Shown: piece by piece, positions 55,470-63,569 of the stretch
Numbering within the stretch: the first letter of the stretch is position 1
How the letters are laid out: every line of letters begins with the position of its first letter
DNA from: Mesorhizobium sp. CA14
GTDB lineage: Bacteria; Pseudomonadota; Alphaproteobacteria; Rhizobiales; Rhizobiaceae
NCBI RefSeq assembly: GCF_020165195.1
Contig: NZ_JAIUHR010000002.1
Coordinates: forward strand, 1-64,000
DNA length: 64,000 bases
Reading direction: 5' to 3'
Program-made: the position numbers and the translations under genes
Notes under the pieces: generated by a model
What the model saw: only the letters and a program-made list of their open reading frames with translations
The model's database searches: none
Told to the model about the DNA's origin: nothing

Positions 55470-55920
55470 CTGCCGCTGGCCGACAAGATGGAACCGTTTA
55501 TAACCCGTCCACCCAAGCCGCAGGAGGTTCCGATGTCGGCGCCCGCCGGCTGTTGGTGGCCGAAGACGTATGGCTGGTAGCGGAAAGAAGATGCTGCCCG
55601 ACCGGTCGCCGACACATTGGAGCACCAGGCCATATCATTCATCTTCGTAAGCGGGTATTCGGCCGGAGATTTCCCGGTTCCGGCAAAGCCGTTGGCGCCG
55701 ACGTTGCCAGTTGTCCATGAGCGATGCGCAGAATCTGGCGGCAGCGCGGGCAGCGGCCGGCTAGTGGATAAAATCAGACGCTTGGCACTCTGCTAAATGC
55801 CTGCTCTCGACCCGTTACTGGCGTTCGCCAGCCGGCCTTAAATGAGACGCAAGCGGCGCGAAGCGGACATTGAAGAGAGCGAGGGAAAGTTGCCGTCCAA
55901 CCCGAGATTCGATCCCTTCA
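55470..55920. other. intergenic after soxG, no gene seen
   Basis: 451 bp. Reading frames on either strand are short and show no domain or good ribosome-binding site. No obvious terminator hairpin was found directly after soxG. Confidence 0.4.
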
Positions 55921-56751
55921 TCAGTCTTCGGCTCGGCGTGATAAAAATGCGTTCAGCCGCCCCAGCATCAGTTCCGGAGCTTCAAGCTGAGGCAGATGGC
56001 CGACGCCCGGCAGTGTTTCGAATGATGCCTGCGGGATCATCGCATGAAGCGCTTTGCCTCGCTCCAGCGGAATCCATGGATCGTCCTCGCCCCAGATGAT
56101 CTCTACCCGACAGCGAATATCCCCGAACATTGGTTCGACTTCTGCGGTGTACTTTTCGTCGGCTTGCGCGAATTGCCGGTAGAAGCTTTGTCGCCCGTCT
56201 TCGGAAAGCCACGGCTCGACAAGCTTTTTGAAGTCCCTGGAACCGATCTTGTTCACGATCGCGCCCTTGATGTAGGCCTCCACGACAGCTCTGTGGATAT
56301 GCGGAGGCAAGCCCAGAAAGGCATCCACATGGCGACCGACGTGATCAAAGAACTCCGATCCCCAGGGGCGCATCGCGACGACATTCATCAGAACATATCG
56401 ATCAAATTCACAGCCATGCAGCAAATGTGCCCGCAGCGTCGTCGCCCCACCCATGTCATGCGCAACGACCATTGGTCGCGCGAGCCCCCAATGAGAAAGC
56501 ATCTCGGCGAAGATGTTTCCCTGCACATCGAGCGACGTGCGCTGCTCCGCGCTTTTGTCGGACCGGCCGTATCCAGGCATGTCGTACCAGTGAACACGAT
56601 ACCGGCTTGCAAGGTCCGGAATAATCCGGTGCCATGAAAACGAAGACCACGGCCAGCCGTGGGCCAGCACCAGTGCAGGACCGCTACCAAGTCGACCCGT
56701 TGCGACCATGCCCGCAGATGTTTGCACGTTCTCATCGAGTTTCCACGACAT
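55921..56751 (-). CDS. alpha/beta hydrolase, epoxide-hydrolase/dehalogenase-like
   Basis: 276 residues. Oxyanion motif LAHGWPWSSFSWHRI (HG-WP), nucleophile elbow VVAHDMGGA (Asp nucleophile in place of Ser, about residue 99), acid in IWGEDDPWIP, and histidine in LPGVGHLPQLEAPELM. Asp as nucleophile is typical of haloalkane dehalogenases, haloacetate dehalogenases and soluble epoxide hydrolases. The substrate is unknown. No signal peptide, so cytoplasmic. Confidence 0.85.
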   Translation of the reverse strand: MSWKLDENVQTSAGMVATGRLGSGPALVLAHGWPWSSFSWHRIIPDLASRYRVHWYDMPGYGRSDKSAEQRTSLDVQGNIFAEMLSHWGLARPMVVAHDMGGATTLRAHLLHGCEFDRYVLMNVVAMRPWGSEFFDHVGRHVDAFLGLPPHIHRAVVEAYIKGAIVNKIGSRDFKKLVEPWLSEDGRQSFYRQFAQADEKYTAEVEPMFGDIRCRVEIIWGEDDPWIPLERGKALHAMIPQASFETLPGVGHLPQLEAPELMLGRLNAFLSRRAED

Positions 56752-56993
56752 CCAATATTCTTCCCTGGATTTTCCGGACAGCGACGTCCTTACGAACCCG
56801 TGCCAACCTTATAGTTGGAGACCGCTGGCCTCAAATCTCGATGCTGCCCGCTCCAAAGCGGATCAGACACTTGGCTACCGAACGACCCCTTCATGGCGCT
56901 CATTGCTCGTTCTGATCGGTGGGACGGACGGCAGAAAACCACCCTTAGGAGACCTACACGGTGGGTACCAAGCGTCTGAATTTATCCACCAGA

Positions 56994-57503
56994 TCAAACG
57001 AGCCGGTGCTCGTCGTCGATCAGCTCGAGCCTGGATGGGGCAGCGCCATCCCATCGCCACAGAACGAGATTCAAGTCGCCGTTTGCGGCGCCCTTGGCGA
57101 AGCTCGGCACGAGCAGGCCATTATAGCCTTGCGCGACCAGCTCACGGGCAAATCGCTGCGTATGTGCCTCGCCATGGTCTCTCATCTGATCGCGCCATGT
57201 CGGGTCGGCGAGGGCCGTCGCATCGAGACCCATTGCTGCAAGAACGGTGGCGTCGCCCGCATCGAAGACGGCCTCGATCTCGGCACGATAAGCGACCAGC
57301 GTCGTCGGCTGCAGATCGCCCACCTGGTTGGCTTCGCGCAAAGCCGTCAGGACCGAGGTCGACGCATAGAGCGCCGGCATGCCTTTGGGGTTGAAACGCC
57401 CTCCATAGAGCTCGGCACCGCGTCCCGACATAGGCTCGCGGGCATACACCGGATTGAGAGCGCGGTAGAGCCGGCCCGAATAGGTGATCGCGGCGATGGT
57501 CAG
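56994..57503 (-). CDS. RES-domain toxin (NAD-degrading family)
   Basis: Residues downstream of 57449 give GGRFNPKGMPALYASTSVL, TALREANQ and a typical RES C-terminus (GLLVPSFAKGAANGDLNLVLWRW). The essential start of the domain (LTIAAITYSGRLYRALNPVY) lies upstream, so translation should begin at the CTG at 57501-57503, overlapping the antitoxin stop by 4 bp in the CTGA arrangement. A GTG at 57449 would remove the conserved RLYRA segment. About 169 residues. RES toxins consume NAD+ and are held by Xre-type antitoxins. CTG starts are rare; the natural start may be mutated. Confidence 0.78.
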   Translation of the reverse strand: MTIAAITYSGRLYRALNPVYAREPMSGRGAELYGGRFNPKGMPALYASTSVLTALREANQVGDLQPTTLVAYRAEIEAVFDAGDATVLAAMGLDATALADPTWRDQMRDHGEAHTQRFARELVAQGYNGLLVPSFAKGAANGDLNLVLWRWDGAAPSRLELIDDEHRLV

Positions 57504-57850
57504 GCGTAAATCCCCGCATCGACCGCGTCGATGAAGTCGAGGACCTCATCAGCTCGACCCTCCCGAACGAGCTGCATAGCCGTCTGCCCCGAAAAACCCG
57601 CCAGCGGCTCGGACCGATACCAGGCATAGGCCATGAGCGCGGAGCCAAATCGCGGCTCGACCTTGTTCACGATTTCCACCATCTCGCGCAGGCGGCGCTG
57701 CGTCTTGTCTGAGCGCACCCGCTCCCGGCGCTGGACCGCGTCTTTCCCCAGACCAGCGGTACGCGCGATCTCCTCGCTCGTGGTGCGGAAAGCGTCCGCA
57801 ATCTTCTTCGGTGCGAACAACCCGTTATCCGCATATTGTGCCAGGCCCAT
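57500..57850 (-). CDS. Xre/MbcA/ParS-type antitoxin of the RES toxin
   Basis: 116 residues from the ATG at 57848-57850, 8 bp after GGAGG. N-terminal HTH-like part (KKIADAFRTTSEEIARTAGL, then AVQRRERVRSDKTQRRLREM) and a C-terminal MbcA/ParS/Xre toxin-binding domain with VEPRFGSALMAYAWYRSEPL, SGQTAMQLVREGRADEVLDF, IDAVDAGIY. First gene of the pair. Palindrome TGACGC-N6-GCGTCA (57881-57898) 30 bp upstream is a likely autoregulatory site. Confidence 0.88.
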   Translation of the reverse strand: MGLAQYADNGLFAPKKIADAFRTTSEEIARTAGLGKDAVQRRERVRSDKTQRRLREMVEIVNKVEPRFGSALMAYAWYRSEPLAGFSGQTAMQLVREGRADEVLDFIDAVDAGIYA

Positions 57851-57880
57851 CGCAGCACCTCCGTGCACTGCCAAAAATTA

Positions 57881-57898
57881 TGACGCAATATAGCGTCA
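57881..57898. promoter_or_regulatory. palindrome TGACGC-N6-GCGTCA upstream of the antitoxin
   Basis: Perfect 6-bp arms with the AT-rich spacer AATATA, 30 bp upstream of the antitoxin start. Typical place and form of a toxin-antitoxin autorepression operator; TATA-like spacer could overlap the -10 box. Confidence 0.6.
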
Positions 57899-58173
57899 GT
57901 AGTGCCGGCATTTCAAGACCTCCCGGGCTTCTCCTCGCAACGATGGCCGTTCCAGCGGTCGGACCCCAACGACTCCACGGCCGACCGCGCAGGCTGTGCG
58001 GCAAGATCGGCCGCTCCGATGATGGCAACCCGACCATATCTAGACGCAAGCGGGAGCAGCAGAGCGAGCCATGGTGACATTTGGAATCTATCCGTTCCGC
58101 GATTCCGCCAGCGGAACGCACATGGTTCTTCCTCGTTTTGGCTCTGAGGGAACCATGAAACGGAGAGAGAACG

Positions 58174-58842
58174 ATGAGAAGGCTTTTGTTACCTGTGGTG
58201 ACAGGCGCGCTTGTCGCCTTGTCTGGCGCAGCTTTTGCCGACACTCCCGTGTCCGCCGCTACAAACCTTAACGTTCGCGCCGGTCCGGGTTCGCAATATC
58301 CAGTCATCGGCGTGCTGCGGGCGGGGCAGACGGCCACACTGAACGGGTGCCTGCAAAACTCGAAATGGTGCACCATCGCCGAGGCCGGTGGTCAGGGCTG
58401 GGTTTATTCCGACTACGTCACCGCAGAATTCGGCGGCAATCGGGTCGTCTTAACCGAGCGACCGGCCAATTCCGGCATCGCGGTCGTGAAACCTCCTCGC
58501 GATCAGGCTAATGCCGGAGCCGTCGCCGGCGGCGCCACCGGAGCGATCGCCGGCGCTGTCATCGGAGGACCGGTGGGCGCTGCTGTTGGCGGCGCGGCGG
58601 GAATCGTCGGCGGCGGTGCAGCCGGCACCGTGATCAATCCGCCCGAACAGGTGCGCACTTATATCAGCGCGCATCGGGTCAAGCCTGTTTACCTTCAAGG
58701 AAAGGTTGTAACCGGCGCGACGCTGCCTGAGACGGTAGCTCTACAGAAGATCCCGAACTACCGGTACCGGTATGTCTATGTGAACAACCGACCGGTGCTG
58801 GTTGAGCCATCGACGCGCCGCATCGTCTATGTGGAACGCTGA
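58174..58842 (+). CDS. exported SH3b-DUF1236 protein with glycine zipper
   Basis: 222 residues. Signal peptide (LLLPVVTGALVALSGAAFAD), bacterial SH3 domain (about 26-88) with ATNLNVRAGPGSQYPVIGVL and VYSDYV, a glycine/alanine zipper (about 110-150, AVAGGATGAIAGAVIGGP) likely inserted in a membrane, and a C-terminal DUF1236 domain (YRYVYVNNRPVLVEPSTRRIVYV). GAGAGA site upstream. Common envelope protein in rhizobia; function unknown, perhaps peptidoglycan binding. Confidence 0.85.
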   Translation: MRRLLLPVVTGALVALSGAAFADTPVSAATNLNVRAGPGSQYPVIGVLRAGQTATLNGCLQNSKWCTIAEAGGQGWVYSDYVTAEFGGNRVVLTERPANSGIAVVKPPRDQANAGAVAGGATGAIAGAVIGGPVGAAVGGAAGIVGGGAAGTVINPPEQVRTYISAHRVKPVYLQGKVVTGATLPETVALQKIPNYRYRYVYVNNRPVLVEPSTRRIVYVER

Positions 58843-59335
58843 AAGTGCCAATCGGCAATGAATACCGACCGTCGGGCGAGTTGCACGGCGGTCAAGCCGA
58901 GGCGGGCTGTTGACCGCAACACACGACTGCGAACAACGACACCGCCGATTTGGTCGTCTTGCTCGACGCGCACCAATCCTGGCTTGGGGCAAGATCACCG
59001 AACGGCGCGCCGCCGACGCCCACTGCACGCGTGATTTCGTGGATGTCCATTATCCAAAGGCCGAACGTGTCCAATGGTGCACGTGTACACCTTCTGAAGA
59101 AAATCAACGGTTTAGCCGCTGGTTAGCAAACCTCTCTCGTGTGGTCTGGCGAACCAAAAGACACAAACGAAGATTGGCCCCAAGACATCGGACCAAGTGG
59201 TTGCTCAGGGAGATCCGGGTCGATCGGGTGATCTCGGATTCCGCTCTACGTAGTTTCCCGTAGGGAGATAACCGAATTTCGGCTTCCCGGGATTTGCGCG
59301 ATTGCTGTCGTCACGAATTCACCGGGACCACAGCA
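58843..59335. other. intergenic, no gene seen
   Basis: 493 bp between the SH3/DUF1236 gene and the FixK-like gene. A rightward reading frame at 58910-59263 shows no recognisable domain. No clear TTGAT-N4-ATCAA anaerobox was found in it. Confidence 0.4.
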
Positions 59336-59983
59336 ATGTATGCTCAACCTTCCGCAAAGATCGAATTGCCGTCTTATCTGCCGCAGCAGGATCCCTCGCC
59401 GGTATTCGAAGGAGCGATGGTGCAGCCGGTCAGCTTCTTCCCGGCAGGGGCCGAGATATATGCCCAGGGCGAAAAGGCGGGCGCTCTCTACCAGGTCGAG
59501 TTCGGCGCCATTCGCATCTATCGCCTGCTTGCCGACGGGCGCAGACAGATCAGCGCATTCCATCTGGCGGGAGAAACATTCGGCTTCGAGGCCGACACCA
59601 CCCACCACTTCTTCGCTGAAGCGATCAACGCAACCGGTGTGCGGGTCGTTCGTACCCCCTCGGGCATGGACATGTCCCGCCAGTTGCTGCCGCTTGCCTT
59701 GAAGGGCCTGACCCGGGCGCAGGAACATCTCCTGGTGCTTGGCCGCCAGAACGCCATCGAGCGTGTCGCGGCATTTCTGGTCGAGATGTCGGAGCGCCAG
59801 GGCGGCCTGCGGCAGGTGGAACTGCCGATGTCGCGGATCGACATCGGCGACTACCTTGGCCTCACCATCGAAACCGTGTCGCGCGTTTTCACCCGCCTGA
59901 AGGAGAGAGGCGTCATCCGTCTGCCCAGCCTGCGCAGCATCGAAATTCTCAAACGCGACGCGCTGCTGGCGATGGGAGAATGA
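59336..59983 (+). CDS. Crp/Fnr-family regulator, FixK-like
   Basis: 215 residues from the ATG at 59336; an upstream in-frame start adds 14 unrelated residues. cNMP-like sensory beta-roll (about 25-125) with FPAGAEIYAQGEKAGALYQV and FHLAGETFGFEADTTHHFFA, then a long helix and Crp HTH (about 165-210): DIGDYLGLTIETVSRVFTRL, KERGVIRLPSLRSIEI. The N-terminal Cys cluster of FNR is absent, as in FixK, so oxygen would be sensed indirectly. Its targets likely have TTGAT-N4-ATCAA boxes. Confidence 0.85.
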   Translation: MYAQPSAKIELPSYLPQQDPSPVFEGAMVQPVSFFPAGAEIYAQGEKAGALYQVEFGAIRIYRLLADGRRQISAFHLAGETFGFEADTTHHFFAEAINATGVRVVRTPSGMDMSRQLLPLALKGLTRAQEHLLVLGRQNAIERVAAFLVEMSERQGGLRQVELPMSRIDIGDYLGLTIETVSRVFTRLKERGVIRLPSLRSIEILKRDALLAMGE

Positions 59984-60200
59984 GACCATCGGAGCCAATC
60001 CTGTCCTGGAAACTGAGCGGCAGTCAAATTGGGCGCGACATAGCCTCTACGGTGATTCTCGATCCGCCAGCGGACAAGAAGGTCGATCGCTCATCGCTGG
60101 CTGACGAAGCGGGTTGAAACGGCTTCTCAGTCTTCTGGCGAATTGACGGCTGTGCAGATCGACCGCAGAAACTGGCACAGATACAACAAAGCGCTGAGAC

Positions 60201-61169
60201 ATGGGCGAGGATTTATCCGGCTATCATGCCGACCGCATTCAAGCCGCGATCGCTTCGGATGCGGCGGCAAAGTCCGCGCTGATCGCGTCCTGGCGCCGGT
60301 CTTCCAACTTGCACCGGCTCGATCCGGCCGATTGCAGCCCAGCACGCTACCTGACGCAGCTCGAGCTGGGGCAGGCGCGGCAACGCATAGAACCGCTCGT
60401 CCGAACTGCCCAATCGAGTCTCGACCGGCTGTATCTTGCGGTGGGCGGCGTCGGGTGCTGCGTCCTTCTCGCCGATTGCGACGGCGTGCCGGTCGAGCGG
60501 CGTGGCTCGCCTGTGGACGACGAGACGTTTCATTCCTGGGGTTTATGGACCGGCTCCGTCTGGAATGAAGAAAGCCAAGGCACCAACGGGATCGGCACTT
60601 GCCTGGTTGAACAGCGTGCGCTGACGATCCATCGCGACCAGCATTTTTACACGTGCAACACGGGGCTGAGCTGCACCACCGCGCCGATCTACGATCACCA
60701 GGGCGATCTTGTGGCAGCGCTTGACGTGTCTTCCTGCCGGGCGGACCTGACAGAGGCATTCGCCAACCTCATTTCGGTGGCTGTAGTCGACGCGGCGCGC
60801 CGGATCGAAGCGGAAAATTTCAGGATTGCCTTCTCCAAAGCGCGAATTCTACTGGCGCCGGTCGCCGACAAAGGTTCGGGCGCGCTGATCGCCGTCGATT
60901 CTGACGACCTCGTGGTGGGCGCCACCCGCTCGGCTCGCCTCGCGCTGGGAATTACGCAAGAGTGTCTCGACAAGCCGACGCCAGCGGCAGATCTGCTGGG
61001 CTGGGCTAAGAATGGCCCTGAAGTGCTCGCCGAGGCAGAGCGTGGGGTCCTCCAACGGGCGCTGGCGCGAACAGATGGAAATGTCTCCGCCGCGGCTCAA
61101 GCCCTCGGCATCAGCCGCGCGACGCTTCACCGGAAGCTCAACCGCCTGGACGTCCACAGATCTCACTGA
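60201..61169 (+). CDS. GAF-Fis transcriptional regulator (AcoR-like, without AAA+ domain)
   Basis: 322 residues. N-terminal part resembles AcoR/AcuR sensors: SALIASWRRSSNLHRLDPAD, then a GAF domain (about 55-215) with ESQGTNGIGTCLVEQRALTI, HRDQHFYTCNTGLSCTTAPI and LVAALDVSSC. The C-terminal Fis HTH (about 278-320) reads LQRALARTDGNVSAAAQALG, ISRATLHRKLNRL. The sigma-54 AAA+ domain that normally lies between them is absent, so activation must be sigma-54-independent or through another partner. An 18-bp palindrome lies 20 bp downstream, before the dehydrogenase gene. Confidence 0.82.
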   Translation: MGEDLSGYHADRIQAAIASDAAAKSALIASWRRSSNLHRLDPADCSPARYLTQLELGQARQRIEPLVRTAQSSLDRLYLAVGGVGCCVLLADCDGVPVERRGSPVDDETFHSWGLWTGSVWNEESQGTNGIGTCLVEQRALTIHRDQHFYTCNTGLSCTTAPIYDHQGDLVAALDVSSCRADLTEAFANLISVAVVDAARRIEAENFRIAFSKARILLAPVADKGSGALIAVDSDDLVVGATRSARLALGITQECLDKPTPAADLLGWAKNGPEVLAEAERGVLQRALARTDGNVSAAAQALGISRATLHRKLNRLDVHRSH

Positions 61170-61189
61170 TGGTCGAATCCTCGCTTGAG

Positions 61190-61207
61190 TGTCGCAATCT
61201 TGCGACA
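61190..61207. promoter_or_regulatory. perfect palindrome TGTCGCAA-TC-TTGCGACA
   Basis: 18 bp with 8-bp arms around TC, between the GAF-Fis gene and the aldehyde dehydrogenase gene, about 107 bp upstream of the latter. Fis-type HTH regulators bind such dyads, and the TGTCGCA core suits AcoR-type sites. Very likely the binding site of the GAF-Fis protein. Confidence 0.65.
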
Positions 61208-61313
61208 CATCCTGGCCGGGCACCGAGTCCGGCGCAGTGACAACAGCAGCGGAAACCGCAAGCCTACCTTCGAAGCGTCGCATCCCGCGACGTCAGCTTT
61301 GGGAGGAAGGCAC

Positions 61314-62831
61314 ATGAACAAGGTTGAATTCTCACGCTCGGTCAAAGCGCCCTTCGACAAGCGTTATGGCAACTTCATCGGCGGCAAATGGACCGAGCCA
61401 CGCTCCGGCCGCTACTTCGAGAACCACTCGCCGGTGAACGGTCAGTTGCTCTGCGAGATCGCGCGTTCGGATGCCCAGGACATTGAGGCAGCCCTGGACG
61501 CGGCGCATGCTGCGAAGGACGCATGGGCGCGGACCAGCGTGGCCGAGCGGTCGCTCATCCTCAACCGCATCGCCGACCGCATGGAAGAAAATCTCGATCT
61601 CCTTGCCCGCGCCGAAACCTGGGACAACGGCAAGCCGATCCGCGAAACAACCGCCGCCGATCTGCCCTTGGCCATCGACCATTTTCGCTATTTCGCCGGC
61701 GCGGTGCGTGGCCAGGAAGGCAGCCTCTCCCAGATCGACGACGACACCGTCGCCTATCATTTCCATGAGCCGCTCGGCGTTGTCGGCCAGATCATCCCGT
61801 GGAACTTTCCGCTGCTGATGGCGTGCTGGAAGCTCGCTCCGGCGCTTGCGGCCGGAAACTGCGTCGTGCTGAAGCCGGCCGAGCAGACGCCGGCCGCTAT
61901 CATGCTGTGGGCCGATCTTATCGCAGACCTGTTGCCGCCGGGCGTGCTGAACATCGTCAACGGCTTTGGCCTCGAGGCCGGCAAGCCGCTCGCCTCCTCG
62001 CCGCGGATTGCCAAGATCGCCTTTACCGGCGAGACCACGACGGGCCGGCTGATCATGCAATATGCCAGCCAGAATCTGATCCCGGTCACGCTGGAGCTCG
62101 GCGGCAAGTCGCCCAACATCTTCTTCAAGGACGTTGTCGCCGAGGATGACGATTTCTTCGACAAGGCGATCGAAGGCTTCGTCATGTTCGCGCTGAACCA
62201 GGGCGAGGTCTGCACCTGCCCGAGCCGCGCGCTCATCCATGAATCGATCTACGACACCTTCATGGAACGTGCCCTCAAGCGCGTCGAGGCGATCGTTCAG
62301 GGAGACCCACTCGACCCGGCAACGATGATCGGCGCGCAAGCATCGAGCGAGCAACTGGAGAAGATCCTGTCCTACTTCGACATCGGCCGGCAGGAAGGGG
62401 CGGAGGTGCTGACCGGCGGGGCCCGCAATCATCTGCCCGGCGATCTGGCGGGTGGCTATTACGTCAAGCCGACGGTGTTCAAGGGACACAACAAGATGCG
62501 CATTTTCCAGGAGGAGATCTTCGGACCGGTCGTTTCGGTGACGACTTTCGAGGACGATGAAGAAGCGCTCAGCATTGCCAACGACACCCTCTACGGCCTC
62601 GGCGCCGGAGTTTGGACACGTGACGGCAACCGTGCCTACCGTTTCGGCCGCGCTATCCAAGCCGGCCGCGTCTGGACGAACTGCTACCACGCCTATCCCG
62701 CGCATGCGGCCTTCGGCGGTTACAAACAGTCCGGCATCGGCCGTGAGACCCATAAGATGATGCTCGACCATTACCAGCAGACCAAGAACATGCTGGTCAG
62801 CTATAGCCCGAAGAAGCTCGGTTTCTTCTGA
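61314..62831 (+). CDS. NAD-dependent aldehyde dehydrogenase (acetaldehyde-type)
   Basis: 505 residues from the ATG at 61314 with GGGAGGAAGG upstream. Aldehyde dehydrogenase landmarks: [69 protein letters not shown] (Glu general base) and [11 protein letters not shown] (nucleophile Cys; motif GEVC), [14 protein letters not shown]-terminal [15 protein letters not shown]. This subgroup (ExaC/AcoD type) oxidises acetaldehyde and related aldehydes. Followed by its usual DUF779 partner after 55 bp. Confidence 0.92.
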   Translation: MNKVEFSRSVKAPFDKRYGNFIGGKWTEPRSGRYFENHSPVNGQLLCEIARSDAQDIEAALDAAHAAKDAWARTSVAERSLILNRIADRMEENLDLLARAETWDNGKPIRETTAADLPLAIDHFRYFAGAVRGQEGSLSQIDDDTVAYHFHEPLGVVGQIIPWNFPLLMACWKLAPALAAGNCVVLKPAEQTPAAIMLWADLIADLLPPGVLNIVNGFGLEAGKPLASSPRIAKIAFTGETTTGRLIMQYASQNLIPVTLELGGKSPNIFFKDVVAEDDDFFDKAIEGFVMFALNQGEVCTCPSRALIHESIYDTFMERALKRVEAIVQGDPLDPATMIGAQASSEQLEKILSYFDIGRQEGAEVLTGGARNHLPGDLAGGYYVKPTVFKGHNKMRIFQEEIFGPVVSVTTFEDDEEALSIANDTLYGLGAGVWTRDGNRAYRFGRAIQAGRVWTNCYHAYPAHAAFGGYKQSGIGRETHKMMLDHYQQTKNMLVSYSPKKLGFF

Positions 62832-62886
62832 TTGCTTCTGGAGCTCACAGGCGCGGCTCCGAAACGGGCCGCGCCCGCAGGCGGAA

Positions 62887-63237
62887 ATGGCGGAGCCCAT
62901 GCAAGCCAAGGTCACTGCAACGCCAGCAGCCCTCGCGCTGATTGCCGAGATTGTCGCCGAGCATGGGCCGGTGCTGTTCCATCAGTCCGGCGGCTGCTGC
63001 GACGGCTCTTCGCCCATGTGCTATCTGCGCACCGAGTTCATCGTGAGCGAGCAGGATGTGCTGCTCGGCCACATCGCCGAGGCGCCCTTCTACATTGGCG
63101 CATTGCAGTTCGAGGCCTGGAAGCATACCGATCTCGTTATCGACGTGGTGCCTGGCCGTGGCGGCATGTTCTCGCTCGATAATGGGCGGGAGAAGCGTTT
63201 CCTGACACGGTCCGCGATCTGCTCCATCCAAACGTGA
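62887..63237 (+). CDS. DUF779 family protein
   Basis: 116 residues. Conserved partner of acetaldehyde-type dehydrogenases. Key residues visible: ALIAEIVAEHGPVLFHQSGG, then CCDGSSPMCYLRTEF with a Cys-Cys and a third Cys, and VPGRGGMFSLDNGREKRFL. Function unknown; the cysteines suggest metal or redox use. Confidence 0.9.
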   Translation: MAEPMQAKVTATPAALALIAEIVAEHGPVLFHQSGGCCDGSSPMCYLRTEFIVSEQDVLLGHIAEAPFYIGALQFEAWKHTDLVIDVVPGRGGMFSLDNGREKRFLTRSAICSIQT

Positions 63238-63329
63238 GGACAGCATCAGACCGCGTCCTCTTTGCTTCAGCGCAACGAGGACCCGGGCAACCGGATGCAA
63301 GATGCCGTTCTTTAACGCGGACAACCGGC

Positions 63330-63569
63330 ATGAAACGCAAACTGAACGATGACGCGACCATGGACGGGATCATGCGCGAGACGCCGGCGGCAATCCGTGT
63401 CGTTCTCCAGCATGGGATGCTGTGCGTCGGGTGCCCGATCGCTTCCTTTCACACCGTTTCGGACGCGGCGCGCGAGCATGAGTTGGATGAAGATCAGCTT
63501 CGCCGCGATCTTGAGTCGGCCACCGAAAGCGACCGAACTAGCTCTTTCCCGCGCGACCTTCGGCGATGA
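63330..63569 (+). CDS. DUF1858 domain protein
   Basis: 79 residues from the ATG at 63330. DUF1858 features: ATMDGIMRETPAAIRVVLQH, GMLCVGCPIASFHTVSDAAR with the C-x-x-C pair, and EHELDEDQLRRDLESA. DUF1858 proteins accompany hybrid-cluster or nitrosative-stress proteins and Crp/Fnr regulators in rhizobia and may bind a metal or Fe-S cluster. Its 3' end overlaps the convergent Crp/Fnr gene by 32 bp. Confidence 0.85.
   Translation: MKRKLNDDATMDGIMRETPAAIRVVLQHGMLCVGCPIASFHTVSDAAREHELDEDQLRRDLESATESDRTSSFPRDLRR

Noticed and set aside
55842..56099. Rightward reading frame overlapping the alpha/beta hydrolase
   Set aside because: Mostly antisense to the well-supported hydrolase gene and shows no domain.
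58910..59263. Rightward reading frame of 117 codons before the FixK-like gene
   Set aside because: Basic, repetitive composition, no family resemblance and no ribosome-binding site; treated as intergenic.
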